Assembly: GCF_014654365.1 (NCBI RefSeq)
Contig: NZ_BNAY01000012.1
Span: 51,406-115,405 of the forward strand
Source of the DNA: Amycolatopsis oliviviridis
GTDB taxonomy: Bacteria; Actinomycetota; Actinomycetes; Mycobacteriales; Pseudonocardiaceae
Length of the DNA stretch: 64,000 bases
Direction: 5' to 3'
Below, one piece after another: positions 1-8,004 of the stretch; position 1 is the stretch's first letter; each line of letters begins with the position of its first letter. A model generated the notes under the pieces. It saw only the letters and a list, made by a program, of their open reading frames with translations. It searched no databases and was not told the DNA's origin. A program made the translations under genes and the position numbers.

Positions 1-795
1 CAGGATGTGGGTGGCTTCCCCGGCTTGGCCGGGAAGGTTTCGGCTGGTGGTCTTGAGCCGGACGTAGTCGGTGAAGGCGTCTCCGTAGCGTTCGTCCTGG
101 GTGCGGGGGTCGCGGACGCCGTCGATGGCTTTGTGGGGTTTGGCCATCGGGTCGAGGTCGGATTTCAGTCGTGCGTAGGTTTCCAGGTCCAGGGTGGCTT
201 TGAGGCCGAGCGTGCCGTCGCGGTGCTTGACGAACCGCAGCTCCGGTCGGACATCCTTCGGGTCCTCGTTGCGAGGTTCTTTCCCATCCGGATCGAGCTT
301 GTCCAGCAGCCGTCGCCCGGCGCGGGCGATAGCGCGAGGCCCGGTGTGGCGGGCGAGGTCGACGAGGATCTTCTCCCCGCCCCGCACCTCCTCCTCCGGC
401 ACGAACGACGGGATCCGGGCGAGAGTGCGGATGATCGCGTCGATCTGCGAACCACCGATCGCCCCCTCCGCCGAAGCCCCAGCAGTCAGAGGCGCCAAAG
501 GCGGAACAGGATCACCACCGACAGACGGACCGGGATACAACGCCAGCACCCGATCAGCCCGAGCCTTGGCCTCCTTCTCCGTCACATGGAAGTCCTCATA
601 AATCATCGCCGCCAACGTCGAATGCCCGCTACATCCCCGAACCCCGCGCGTATTGATCTCCGCGAGAATCGCGTTCTGCTCCGCATCCAGCTGACGCTTG
701 AGGACTTCCAATTCCTGCTTACGGGCATGCAACACAGCCGTGTCGACACGCCACCACTCGATGCGCGTCGTCTGGGGTCTGTCGCTGCTGGCCAC
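1..795 (-). CDS. DUF222/HNH endonuclease-family protein, C-terminus beyond left edge
   Basis: The minus frame is open for 265 codons from GTG at 795 to base 1, so the C-terminus, where the HNH nuclease motif normally sits, lies outside the window. The visible part looks like a DUF222 domain: an N-terminal helix around KQELEVLKRQLDAEQNAIL, then GCSGHSTLAAMI, a segment reading VRGGEKILVDLARHTGPRAI, and GTLGLKATLDLETYARLKSD near the edge. In this family, which includes the M. tuberculosis 13E12 repeat proteins, DUF222 precedes a C-terminal HNH domain; function is poorly known and copies are often multiple per genome. The start is uncertain: no clear ribosome site is seen and an in-frame TAG lies at 829-831. 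The gene is transcribed away from the DUF4097 gene. Confidence 0.8.
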   Translation of the reverse strand, partial: MASSDRPQTTRIEWWRVDTAVLHARKQELEVLKRQLDAEQNAILAEINTRGVRGCSGHSTLAAMIYEDFHVTEKEAKARADRVLALYPGPSVGGDPVPPLAPLTAGASAEGAIGGSQIDAIIRTLARIPSFVPEEEVRGGEKILVDLARHTGPRAIARAGRRLLDKLDPDGKEPRNEDPKDVRPELRFVKHRDGTLGLKATLDLETYARLKSDLDPMAKPHKAIDGVRDPRTQDERYGDAFTDYVRLKTTSRNLPGQAGEATHIL

Positions 796-850
796 GTAAA
801 CAACGGTACTCGTGCTCGAACACCTGTGCTATAGCATATTCAGACTATAT

Positions 851-880
851 GAATCGCAATTAGAGGACTAATTGCGATTC
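851..880. repeat. Intergenic 13-bp perfect hairpin
   Basis: GAATCGCAATTAG at 851-863 and its exact reverse complement at 868-880 flank a four-base loop. It lies between the DUF222 gene start and the terminator of the DUF4097 gene, in unusually AT-rich DNA. The TATAG-type promoter elements of the DUF222 gene lie just to its left (829-850), so it could be an operator as well as a terminator. Confidence 0.6.
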
Positions 881-890
881 GGACAGAAAA

Positions 891-922
891 CCGCGGTGAC
901 ACCCTGAAGGATGTCACCGCGG
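891..922 (-). terminator. Rho-independent terminator of the DUF4097-like gene
   Basis: CCGCGGTGACA (891-901) pairs perfectly with 912-922 around a 10-base loop. Read on the minus strand, the stem is followed at once by TTTTCTG. It starts 9 bases after the stop codon at 931-933, as expected for an intrinsic terminator. Confidence 0.75.
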
Positions 923-930
923 TCGGAACC

Positions 931-1743
931 TCAAGCGGCCGCACGCTGGACGACGATGTCGTCAAGCCGCGTACGCGCGTACACCTTGACCTCGCCGCCC
1001 GCGGCGAGCGAGTTGCGCACAGAACCCTTCGTGCTCTTCGCGTCCACCGACGCGGCGTCACCGTCGACGCCGACCTCGATACCGCCGGACGCGTTCACGA
1101 GCTCGGCCGCGCCGTGCGACAGCCGTCCGACGCGGATCGGGCAGTTGGCCGCCTTCGCGATGACGTCGCCGTCGGCGCGATCGATGTCGAAGCTTCCGCT
1201 CGAACCGGAGAGATCGACGCCGGACCGGGCGTGCCTGATCCAGACCTTCCCGTTCGCGCCCACGTACTTGACGGTGCCCTCGACCTCGCCGATCCGCAGT
1301 CCCGCCGTGCCGCCTTCGACGTTCACGGTCCCGGAGACGTGCCCGACGGCGACCTCGCCCGCAGCCAGGTTGCCCCGCACCGAAGCGACGCGGTCGACCT
1401 GGATCCGGCCCGAAGACACCTCCAGTTCGCAGTCGCCGAACTGGCCTTCGGCGACCATGTCCGACCATGCCGTGTTCAGGACAAGCTTGGAACCGGTGGG
1501 AACCTCGATCGTGATGGCCACTGAACCGCTCTTGCCACCGGCCTTCTTCGTCTCGATGGAGAGCTCGCCGCCGGCGAAGTCGACCTTGGTGTTCTCGGCG
1601 ACCTTCACGTCGGACTTGCTCGTGCCGTCGATCGGCTCGACCAGCACGACCGTGTCCGGACGGTCGCTCGCGGTGAGGCGCACCCGGGCGCCGGCGGTGG
1701 TCAGCGTGGCGGTGATCGGCGACAGTGTGGTGAAAACAGACAT
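931..1743 (-). CDS. DUF4097-like beta-helical repeat protein
   Basis: 270 residues from ATG at 1743, which has a good ribosome site (GAGGGAG) 8 bases upstream. There is no signal peptide or membrane segment. The body is a run of short beta-strand repeats rich in G, V, D and S (for example VDLSGSSGSFDIDRADGDV), the look of DUF4097/putative adhesin proteins, which fold as beta-solenoids. In actinomycetes this family is usually cytoplasmic and of unknown role, often with a regulator nearby; none is seen here. It ends in a strong terminator at 891-922. The family call rests on the repeat pattern, so the exact name is less sure than the coding call. Confidence 0.75.
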   Translation of the reverse strand: MSVFTTLSPITATLTTAGARVRLTASDRPDTVVLVEPIDGTSKSDVKVAENTKVDFAGGELSIETKKAGGKSGSVAITIEVPTGSKLVLNTAWSDMVAEGQFGDCELEVSSGRIQVDRVASVRGNLAAGEVAVGHVSGTVNVEGGTAGLRIGEVEGTVKYVGANGKVWIRHARSGVDLSGSSGSFDIDRADGDVIAKAANCPIRVGRLSHGAAELVNASGGIEVGVDGDAASVDAKSTKGSVRNSLAAGGEVKVYARTRLDDIVVQRAAA

Positions 1744-1803
1744 GGTGTGAACTCCCTCGGTGGTGGTGCTTTCTCGTTGTTGAAGCAACTGTCGCCGACC
1801 GCC

Positions 1804-1852
1804 CTGACACCGGACCGCCACCGCGCTGACACGCCGGGGACGCGGTGTCAGC
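1804..1852. promoter_or_regulatory. Three CTGACAC half-sites, possible operator
   Basis: CTGACAC occurs at 1804-1810 and 1826-1832 and in reverse at 1845-1851. The last two form an 8-bp inverted repeat GCTGACAC/GTGTCAGC with a 12-base spacer. They lie 60-110 bases upstream of the DUF4097-like gene start, where an operator or a hairpin would be placed. The regulator is unknown. Confidence 0.35.
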
Positions 1853-1875
1853 CCCTGATCCACCTCGGATCGCCG

Positions 1876-2064
1876 GTGGCCGGAACAGGTCAGGACGAGC
1901 CCGCCACCTACATCTGCCCGAAGTACCGGCCTGCCGAGGTCTCGGTGCTGAGTCATGCCGACCCGCTCCCGGCGGCGTGGCAGTCCGACGGTCACGGGGC
2001 CACGATCTCCGCGGCGACCTACGCCAGGGGAGATCAGGACGCGGCCTCCGGGTTCGGGAGGTAG
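1876..2064 (+). CDS. Possible small hypothetical protein
   Basis: A 62-codon frame from GTG at 1876, ending 6 bases before the next gene. Third positions are about 84 percent G or C, close to real genes here, and the peptide (ATYICPKYRPAEVSVLS near its N-terminus) is not low-complexity. No ribosome site is obvious before the GTG and the frame stays open further upstream, so it may be a fragment of a longer decayed gene. I do not recognise a family. It would be co-transcribed with the gene at 2071. Confidence 0.3.
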   Translation: MAGTGQDEPATYICPKYRPAEVSVLSHADPLPAAWQSDGHGATISAATYARGDQDAASGFGR

Positions 2065-2070
2065 GGCCGG

Positions 2071-2517
2071 ATGGTCGTGCCGCAGCCGAACAACGCCCAC
2101 GGGTTGTGGGCGGCCGTCAGAGCCGAGATCGAGGTGGCCAGAGGGAGCAGGGAACCCGCGATGGCCTGGCCCGACACCGACGAGGACAGGGTCCACGCGC
2201 TGGCGATCGCCTGGCGTGACGCCTCACTGGCCTTCACCCCGGTCACCGTCAGCCGAACGATCTTCGCGACCACGGCCGGAGAGATGTTCGCCCAGCGGGT
2301 GGGCGGCATCGACGAGTGGACCCTGCAGGCCGGGGCCAACGCCGCCGACTGGAAGGACGGTCACTCCGCCGATCCCGGCGACCAGGCCGCCGTGCAGCTG
2401 GGCATCGACCTCGCGCACGAGTACGGTCCGGGCGCGCTGACCCCGGAGAAGGTCACCCAGGCGATCCTCGACCGCTACGACAGGTTCCAGCAGGCCGGGG
2501 TCATCCGGCCGATGTGA
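2071..2517 (+). CDS. Hypothetical protein, 148 residues
   Basis: The ATG at 2071 follows a GGGAGG ribosome site at 2056-2061. The product is acidic, soluble and mostly helical, with no signal peptide or membrane segment. Motifs seen are an N-terminal WAAVRAEIEVA helix and a C-terminal EKVTQAILDRYDRFQQAGV helix. I do not recognise a domain. The stop lies 12 bases from the stop of the ligase gene on the other strand, so the two genes converge. Codon use is typical of the neighbours, and the coding call is firmer than any function. Confidence 0.65.
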   Translation: MVVPQPNNAHGLWAAVRAEIEVARGSREPAMAWPDTDEDRVHALAIAWRDASLAFTPVTVSRTIFATTAGEMFAQRVGGIDEWTLQAGANAADWKDGHSADPGDQAAVQLGIDLAHEYGPGALTPEKVTQAILDRYDRFQQAGVIRPM

Positions 2518-2529
2518 GTGCCGTCGTGC

Positions 2530-3486
2530 TCACGGCAGTTCGACGTCCTCGGGTGCCTTGTCCGCCCGCAGTCCCCGCCAGGTCGTGTGCCGCAGCCGCC
2601 CGTCCGGCGTCCAGTTCCGGTGCACGACCTCGCCGACGAGCTCGGGCGCCACCCAGTGCACCCGCCGCGCCCGATCCCGCGGGACCTCCGTAGCGAAGGG
2701 AGGTGTCTTCCGTTCCAGCGGCGTGAGCCTGCCGTGCAGGTCTTCGAGGACCTTGTCGCTGAACCCGGTCCCGACGTCGCCGACGTACCGCAGGTCACCG
2801 GCCTCGTCGTGCGCGCCCAGCAGCAGTGCGCCGAGCGTCCCCGCACGCCGTCCTTCGCCGGGGCGCCAGCCGCCGATCACGACCTCCTGCGTGTGCCACA
2901 GTGCCCGTTTGATCCACTGCCGCGTCCGTTTCCCGGGGTGGTAGCGGCTGTCGAGCTTCTTCGCGATCAGCCCTTCGAGGCTGTGCTGCCGGACGACCTC
3001 CAGCAGCTGATCGGGCGAGATGTCCTCGTCGGTGTACCCCGGAGGGATGACGACGCGGCCGCCGGCGTCCAGTGAGGTCAGCAGGTCGCGGCGGGCGGCG
3101 TAAGGCTCGTCGAGCAGGCTTTCACCGTCGAGAAGCAGCACGTCGAAGGCGAAGAAGTGCACCGGGCTGCGCTCCAGCAGGGACGCGTCCGGCGTGCGCA
3201 GGTGCCGTGTCTGCAACAGCGGGAAGCTGGGCCGTCCCTTGTCGTCGAGGACGACGATCTCGCCGTCGAGGACGACTTCGCGGCCGGCGAGCGCCTCGCC
3301 GGTCACGTCCGGGTACGTCGCCGTGATGTCGAGGCCGCGACGGCTGGTCAGGCGGGTCTCGCCGTCGCGTGCGACCCGCAGGCAGCAGCGGTAGCCGTCC
3401 CATTTGTATTCGTACCCCCACCCGCCGGTGGGCAGGTCGCCGTCGGTCGCCAGCATCGGGGCGATCGCGTCCGGCACGGTACTCAT
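2530..3486 (-). CDS. ATP-dependent DNA ligase (LigD ligase-domain / LigC type)
   Basis: A 318-residue enzyme that seals DNA nicks with ATP. The adenylation motif KWDGYR gives the nucleotide-binding lysine K28. Later motifs follow in order: a motif III-like FFAFDVL, a motif IV-like SLEGLIAKK, and motif V WIKRA; a C-terminal OB-fold follows (VVIGGWRPGEGRRAGTLGAL and WVAPELVGEVVHRNWT). The size fits a stand-alone ligase with no polymerase or nuclease domain. It is divergent from a LigD-type polymerase gene 46 bp away, so the two make up a split version of the non-homologous end-joining enzyme LigD. Ku and the phosphoesterase domain are not in the window. The ATG at 3486 has GTGAGG just upstream. 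Confidence 0.92.
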   Translation of the reverse strand: MSTVPDAIAPMLATDGDLPTGGWGYEYKWDGYRCCLRVARDGETRLTSRRGLDITATYPDVTGEALAGREVVLDGEIVVLDDKGRPSFPLLQTRHLRTPDASLLERSPVHFFAFDVLLLDGESLLDEPYAARRDLLTSLDAGGRVVIPPGYTDEDISPDQLLEVVRQHSLEGLIAKKLDSRYHPGKRTRQWIKRALWHTQEVVIGGWRPGEGRRAGTLGALLLGAHDEAGDLRYVGDVGTGFSDKVLEDLHGRLTPLERKTPPFATEVPRDRARRVHWVAPELVGEVVHRNWTPDGRLRHTTWRGLRADKAPEDVELP

Positions 3487-3520
3487 GCCTCACGGTACCC
3501 CGGAAACCCCGCCGGTGATC

Positions 3521-3526
3521 TATCGT
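3521..3526 (+). promoter_or_regulatory. Putative -10 box of a leaderless LigD-polymerase mRNA
   Basis: TATCGT lies six bases before the GTG at 3533. That spacing puts the transcription start at or within one base of the start codon. Confidence 0.4.
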
Positions 3527-3532
3527 CGAAGG

Positions 3533-4450
3533 GTGCCTGAGGAGCGGATAACGGTCGAGGTCGAGGGACGGCGGCTGGGGCTGTCCAATCTGGACAAGGT
3601 GCTGTACCCGGCGCACGGTTTCACCAAACGCGAGGTCCTCGACTACTACCGCCGGGTCGCCCCGGCCATGCTCCCGCATCTGCGCGATCGCGCCGCCACG
3701 TTCCGCCGGTTCCCGGACGGCGTCGACGGCGAACCGTTCTACGAGAAGAACGTTTCCCGGCACGCGCCCGAGTGGGTGCGCACGGCCCGGCTCACCAACC
3801 GCGGCCGCCGGGGCGGTGAGGAGACGCTCGACTACCCGGTGGTCGAGGATCTCCCGACGCTGATGTGGGCGGCCAATCTCGCCGCGCTCGAATTGCACGT
3901 TCCACAGTGGACGGTCGGCCCGCGTGGTGCCCGGAAACCACCCGATCTGCTGGTGTTCGACCTCGATCCCGGCCCGCCCGCGGACGTCGTCGACTGCTGC
4001 CGGGTCGCCGAGACGCTCAGCGACCTGCTCACCGGGGACGGGCTGACGGTGTACGCGAAGACGAGCGGCAACAAGGGAATGCAGCTGTACTGCCCGGTGC
4101 GCACCCGATCCGACGAGCGCACCTCCGAGTACGCCAAGGCGGTCGCGGAGGAACTCGCGCGCCGGTCACCGGAAACCGTCGTCGCCCGGATGACGAAGGC
4201 GATCCGCCCGGGCCGCGTGTTCATCGACTGGAGCCAGAACAACACCGCCAAGACCACCATCGCGCCCTATTCGCTGCGCGGCCGCGCCGTCCCGACCGTG
4301 TCCACCCCGGTGACCTGGGAAGAGGTCGAGGCCTGCCGCAAGGCCGCCGATCTGCTGTTCACCGCCGAGCAGGTGATCGAACGCGTCGAGGAGATGGGTG
4401 ACCTGTTCGGCGACATCGCCGAGCATCGCGTGGCTGTTCCCGCCCGGTGA
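3533..4450 (+). CDS. LigD-type polymerase/primase domain protein
   Basis: 305 residues, the size of a stand-alone LigD PolDom, an archaeo-eukaryotic primase-type polymerase that fills gaps and adds ribonucleotides during end joining. Typical landmarks are LGLSNLDKVLYP at the N-terminus, FYEKNVSRHAPEWV, the metal-binding LLVFDLDPG, the KTSGNKGMQLYCPV segment and IDWSQNNTAKTTIAPYSLRG. I chose GTG 3533 because homologues begin close to ERITVEVEG and a -10 box sits six bases upstream. An ATG at 3485 would overlap the divergent ligase gene by two bases. Its partner ligase lies head to head, which suggests joint use in DNA repair. Confidence 0.9.
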   Translation: MPEERITVEVEGRRLGLSNLDKVLYPAHGFTKREVLDYYRRVAPAMLPHLRDRAATFRRFPDGVDGEPFYEKNVSRHAPEWVRTARLTNRGRRGGEETLDYPVVEDLPTLMWAANLAALELHVPQWTVGPRGARKPPDLLVFDLDPGPPADVVDCCRVAETLSDLLTGDGLTVYAKTSGNKGMQLYCPVRTRSDERTSEYAKAVAEELARRSPETVVARMTKAIRPGRVFIDWSQNNTAKTTIAPYSLRGRAVPTVSTPVTWEEVEACRKAADLLFTAEQVIERVEEMGDLFGDIAEHRVAVPAR

Positions 4451-4464
4451 GCCCGCCCCGGCGT

Positions 4465-4480
4465 TGTCCGGAACCGGACA
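4465..4480. promoter_or_regulatory. TGTCCGG-AA-CCGGACA inverted repeat
   Basis: Perfect 7-bp arms with a two-base spacer sit 14 bases after the polymerase stop and about 110 bases before the MarR gene. It may be a weak terminator or an operator for the MarR protein. A TACGAT -10-like box follows at 4526-4531. Confidence 0.3.
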
Positions 4481-4592
4481 GGATCCGGCCCCGAAAAGAC
4501 CACTGTGGACGCACGCCGTTCCGCATACGATCGGCGGATCGGGTGCGCGGGGGTGCGTGCCCACCGGGCTGGTACCTCCGGGGCCGGTGAGG

Positions 4593-5138
4593 ATGTGGCT
4601 GTTGACCGGGTATCACACGCTGGCCGAGACCGAGAACGCCGTGCGCGCCAAACTGGGCGGGATCCCGCTGTTGTGGGAGCGGATGGAGGCGGTGGCCAAC
4701 CTCCACCGCGCCGCCACGGCGGTCCGGCTGCATTTCGAGAACTCGGTCCTGCGCACCGCGGGTCTCACCTGGACCGCGTTCGTCGTGCTCTGGGTGGTGT
4801 GGATCTTCGGCGAGAAGGAGACCAGGCACGTCGCCGCCGAGTCCGGGATCACCAAGGGCACGCTGACCGGGGTGATGAAGACCCTGGAAGCCCACGGCCT
4901 GGTCACGCGGCGCAAACATCCCGAAGACGGACGCCTGGTCCTGCTCGCGCTGACGTCGGAAGGGGAGCGGCTGATGCGGGAGCTGTTCCCGGAGTTCAAC
5001 CAGGAAGAAGCGTTCGTCACCGACAGGCTCAGCCCGGCGGAATGCACCGAGTTGGCGGTTTCGCTGCGGGAGATCGTCAAGCAACTGGAGGAGAAGGGGG
5101 AAGAACGTCGCCAGGCGGCGGTGGCCCGGGACGGCTGA
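4593..5138 (+). CDS. MarR-family transcriptional regulator
   Basis: 181 residues with a MarR winged-helix core: TWTAFVVLWVVWIF, then recognition-helix region ESGITKGTLTGVMKTLEAHG and the wing TRRKHPEDGRLVLLALTSEG, followed by a C-terminal dimerisation helix (ECTELAVSLREIVKQLEEKG). It is probably a ligand- or stress-responsive DNA-binding dimer. The ATG at 4593 is taken as start although the AGG before it is too close for an ideal ribosome site. It runs in the same direction as the decarboxylase and permease genes downstream (78-base gap) and is the likely regulator of that pair; this is inference from position only. Confidence 0.88.
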   Translation: MWLLTGYHTLAETENAVRAKLGGIPLLWERMEAVANLHRAATAVRLHFENSVLRTAGLTWTAFVVLWVVWIFGEKETRHVAAESGITKGTLTGVMKTLEAHGLVTRRKHPEDGRLVLLALTSEGERLMRELFPEFNQEEAFVTDRLSPAECTELAVSLREIVKQLEEKGEERRQAAVARDG

Positions 5139-5216
5139 GCCCTACCGAAGACGGTTGCGCGGGACCTCCGGCGACTCCTACGTTTTTTGGAGCCGAACGA
5201 TCGAAGGGCGCCCTTG

Positions 5217-6581
5217 ATGGACTTCAGGTACTGGCTCGGGCAGGCGTTGACGTCGAACGAGGCGTGGGCTGAGACGTTCACCCCCGTCCGGCCGCATCCG
5301 TCGCTGGAGATCTCCGACGGGCGGTTCGAGACCGCGTTCGAGGAGTTCACCGAGCGCCTGAAGGACAACTATCCGTTCTTCCACCCGTCCTACGCGGGCC
5401 AGATGCTCAAACCGCCGCATCCGGCCGCGGTGGTCGGCTATCTGACCGCGATGCTGGTCAACCCCAACAATCACGCGCTCGACGGCGGTCCCGCGACGGC
5501 CGAAATGGAACGCGAGGTGGTCCAGCAGCTCGCCACGATGTTCGGCTACCGGGAACATCTGGGGCATCTGACCACCAGCGGCACGGTGGCGAACCTGGAG
5601 GCGTTGTTCGTCGCGCGGGAAACACATCCGGGCAAGGGAATCGCGTACAGCGCCGAGGCGCACTACACACACGGCCGGATGTGCGGCGTACTCGGCGTCG
5701 AAGGCCATACGGTGCCCGCCGACGCCCGCGGCGCGATGGACCTCGACGCGCTCGAAGAACTGCTGCGCACCGGGAAGATCGGCACCGTGGTGGTCACCGC
5801 GGGCACGACCGCGCTCGGCACGGTGGAACCGGTCCACGAGGTATCGGCGCTGTGCGAGCGCTACGGCGTCCGGGTGCACGTCGACGCGGCCTATGGCGGT
5901 TTCTTCCGGCTGCTGTCCGGTTTGGACGGTCCGGAAGGGCTGCCCGAAGCACCGTGGCTCGCCATCGCCGGGGCCGATTCGATCGTCATCGACCCGCACA
6001 AGCACGGCCTTCAGCCCTACGGATGCGGCGCGGTGCTGTTCAAGGATCCCGCGGTGGGCCGGTTCTATCTGCACGATTCGCCTTACACCTACTTCACTTC
6101 GGAAGACCTGCATCTCGGCGAGATCAGTCTCGAATGCTCCCGGGCGGGCGCGGCCGCCGCCGCGTTGTGGCTCACCTTCCGGGTGCTGCCACCCACCCCC
6201 GACGGGCTTGGCCGGGTCCTCGCGGCCGGCCGCCGCGCGGCGTTGCGGTGGGCGAAACTGCTGGAGGACTCCGAACGGTTCGACCTGTACCAGCCGCCGG
6301 AGCTCGACATCGTCACCTACTTCCCGCGTACGGAACCGCTTTCGCTGTCGAAGATCGACGAGGCGAGCGCGCGGATCATGCGCGTCGGGATGGCCGCGGC
6401 GAAGGATCCGGTGTTCCTCAGCACGCTGCGGGTGAGCGAGTCCCAGTTCGGGCTGCGTCACACCGGGGCCGACGCGGACGCGGACGGCGCGAGGATCCTG
6501 CGTAGCGTGCTGATGAAGCCCGAAAGCGAGGACCACGTCGACCGGCTCCACGAGCGGCTGGAAGAGTTGTCCCGCGGTTGA
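5217..6581 (+). CDS. PLP-dependent group II amino-acid decarboxylase
   Basis: 454 residues, fold-type I. It has the signatures of glutamate/tyrosine/aromatic amino-acid decarboxylases: LTTSGTVANLEAL, which binds the PLP phosphate, HVDAAYGGF with D223 contacting the pyridine nitrogen, and DPHKHG with K262 as the lysine that forms the internal aldimine. The substrate cannot be read from sequence. ATG 5217 follows a GAAGGG ribosome site. It is followed after 34 bases by an amino-acid permease, an arrangement typical of a decarboxylase/antiporter system in which substrate enters and amine leaves. A MarR gene precedes it. Confidence 0.88.
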   Translation: MDFRYWLGQALTSNEAWAETFTPVRPHPSLEISDGRFETAFEEFTERLKDNYPFFHPSYAGQMLKPPHPAAVVGYLTAMLVNPNNHALDGGPATAEMEREVVQQLATMFGYREHLGHLTTSGTVANLEALFVARETHPGKGIAYSAEAHYTHGRMCGVLGVEGHTVPADARGAMDLDALEELLRTGKIGTVVVTAGTTALGTVEPVHEVSALCERYGVRVHVDAAYGGFFRLLSGLDGPEGLPEAPWLAIAGADSIVIDPHKHGLQPYGCGAVLFKDPAVGRFYLHDSPYTYFTSEDLHLGEISLECSRAGAAAAALWLTFRVLPPTPDGLGRVLAAGRRAALRWAKLLEDSERFDLYQPPELDIVTYFPRTEPLSLSKIDEASARIMRVGMAAAKDPVFLSTLRVSESQFGLRHTGADADADGARILRSVLMKPESEDHVDRLHERLEELSRG

Positions 6582-6615
6582 GTTCCGAGTGCCGCCTCGT
6601 ACGAAGGGATCCGTC

Positions 6616-8004
6616 ATGCCCGCACCAGGTCCGGTCGAACCCGTGACCGCGATCGAGACCCGGTCGCTCGGTACCGGCTTCCGGCGGCGGCACGTCACCA
6701 TGCTGGCCATCAGCGGCGCGATCGGCGCCGGGCTGTTCGTCGGCACCGGCGCGGGGATCAAGACCGCGGGTCCCGGCATCCTGCTGTCCTACGTGGTCGC
6801 CGGCCTGCTCATGGTGCTCGTCATGCGGATGCTGGGCGAGATGGCCGCCGCCGAGCCGAGCAGCGGTTCGTTCTCCGTGTACGCGGAGAAGGCGCTCGGG
6901 CGCTGGGCGGGCTTCACCGTCGGCTGGCTGTACTGGTCGCTGCTGGTGGTCGTCGTGGCGGCCGAGGCCACCGCGGCCGCGGGGATCGCGAACGGGCTGC
7001 TGCCCGGGATTCCACAGTGGACCTGGGTGCTGCTGTTCATGGCGGTGCTGACCGTGGTGAACCTGTTCGCCGTGCGCTCGTTCGGGGAATTCGAGTTCTG
7101 GTTCGGCGCGATCAAGGTGACCGCCGTGGTCGGCTTCCTCGTGCTCGGCACGCTGGCGGTGTTCGGGATCCTGCCGGGGACGACGCCGGTCGGGCTGGAC
7201 AACCTCACCGGGCACGGCGGTTTCCTGCCCAACGGTCTCCAAGGCGTCCTGACCGGCCTGCTCGCGGTCGCGTTCTCCTTCGGTGGCATGGAACTGGTCA
7301 CCATCGCCGCGGCGGAGTCCGACGATCCGGCGGGCTCGATCCGCCGCACCACGCGCACGGTCATCGTGCGGCTGCTGCTGTTCTACATCGGTTCCGTGGC
7401 GCTGATGGTGCTGTTGCTGCCGTGGGACTCGGCTTCGGCCAACACCAGCCCGTTCGTGACCATCCTGGAGCAGATCGGGGTGCCGTCGGCGGCGCTCCTG
7501 ATGAGTTTCGTCGTGCTGACCTCGCTCCTGTCGGCACTGAACGCGAACCTCTACGGCGCGTCGCGGATGGTGTTCTCCCTGGCCGAGCGCGGTGAAGCGC
7601 CGCGCGCGATGCTGAAGCTGTCCGGCGCGGGCGTCCCCCGGACGGCGGTGCTGTCTTCGGTGGCCTTCGGTTTCGTGGCCGTCCTGCTGAACTTCCTCGC
7701 CCCCGAACACGTGCTGCCGTTCCTGCTGAACGCCATCGGGGCGAACATCCTGCTGGTCTGGATCTTCGTCGCCATCTCCCAGCTGCGGCTGCGGAAGGCG
7801 ACGGAACGCGACGGCACCGCCGCCGACCTGCCGGTGCGGATGTGGGGTTTCCCGTGGCTCAGCTGGGTCGCCCTGATCGCGATGGCGGGCGTCCTCATTC
7901 TCATGTGGACGGACGCCGACGCGCGGACGCAGCTGTTCACCAGCGGCGCGGTGGCCGTGCTGATCGTGGTGATCAGCCTGCTCCGGCGACGTCCGCGACG
8001 CTGA
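6616..8004 (+). CDS. Amino-acid permease, APC superfamily (AAT/GABA-permease type)
   Basis: 462 residues and about 12 membrane helices. The N-terminus carries the family signature HVTMLAISGAIGAGLFVGTG, and a second conserved part reads SFGGMELVTIAAAESDDP. The start ATG 6616 has GAAGGGA seven bases upstream. Its position right after the PLP decarboxylase suggests that it imports the decarboxylase substrate or exchanges it for the amine. The last 32 bases overlap the 3' end of the ROK gene on the opposite strand. Confidence 0.9.
   Translation: MPAPGPVEPVTAIETRSLGTGFRRRHVTMLAISGAIGAGLFVGTGAGIKTAGPGILLSYVVAGLLMVLVMRMLGEMAAAEPSSGSFSVYAEKALGRWAGFTVGWLYWSLLVVVVAAEATAAAGIANGLLPGIPQWTWVLLFMAVLTVVNLFAVRSFGEFEFWFGAIKVTAVVGFLVLGTLAVFGILPGTTPVGLDNLTGHGGFLPNGLQGVLTGLLAVAFSFGGMELVTIAAAESDDPAGSIRRTTRTVIVRLLLFYIGSVALMVLLLPWDSASANTSPFVTILEQIGVPSAALLMSFVVLTSLLSALNANLYGASRMVFSLAERGEAPRAMLKLSGAGVPRTAVLSSVAFGFVAVLLNFLAPEHVLPFLLNAIGANILLVWIFVAISQLRLRKATERDGTAADLPVRMWGFPWLSWVALIAMAGVLILMWTDADARTQLFTSGAVAVLIVVISLLRRRPRR

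Noticed and set aside
7..834. 275-codon plus-strand frame over the left edge
   Set aside because: It is antisense to the DUF222 domain, whose residues match the family; the plus frame is low-complexity and P/R-rich with no domain.
5183..5188. T-run before the decarboxylase gene as a terminator
   Set aside because: No stem precedes it; it is just a T-run in the leader.
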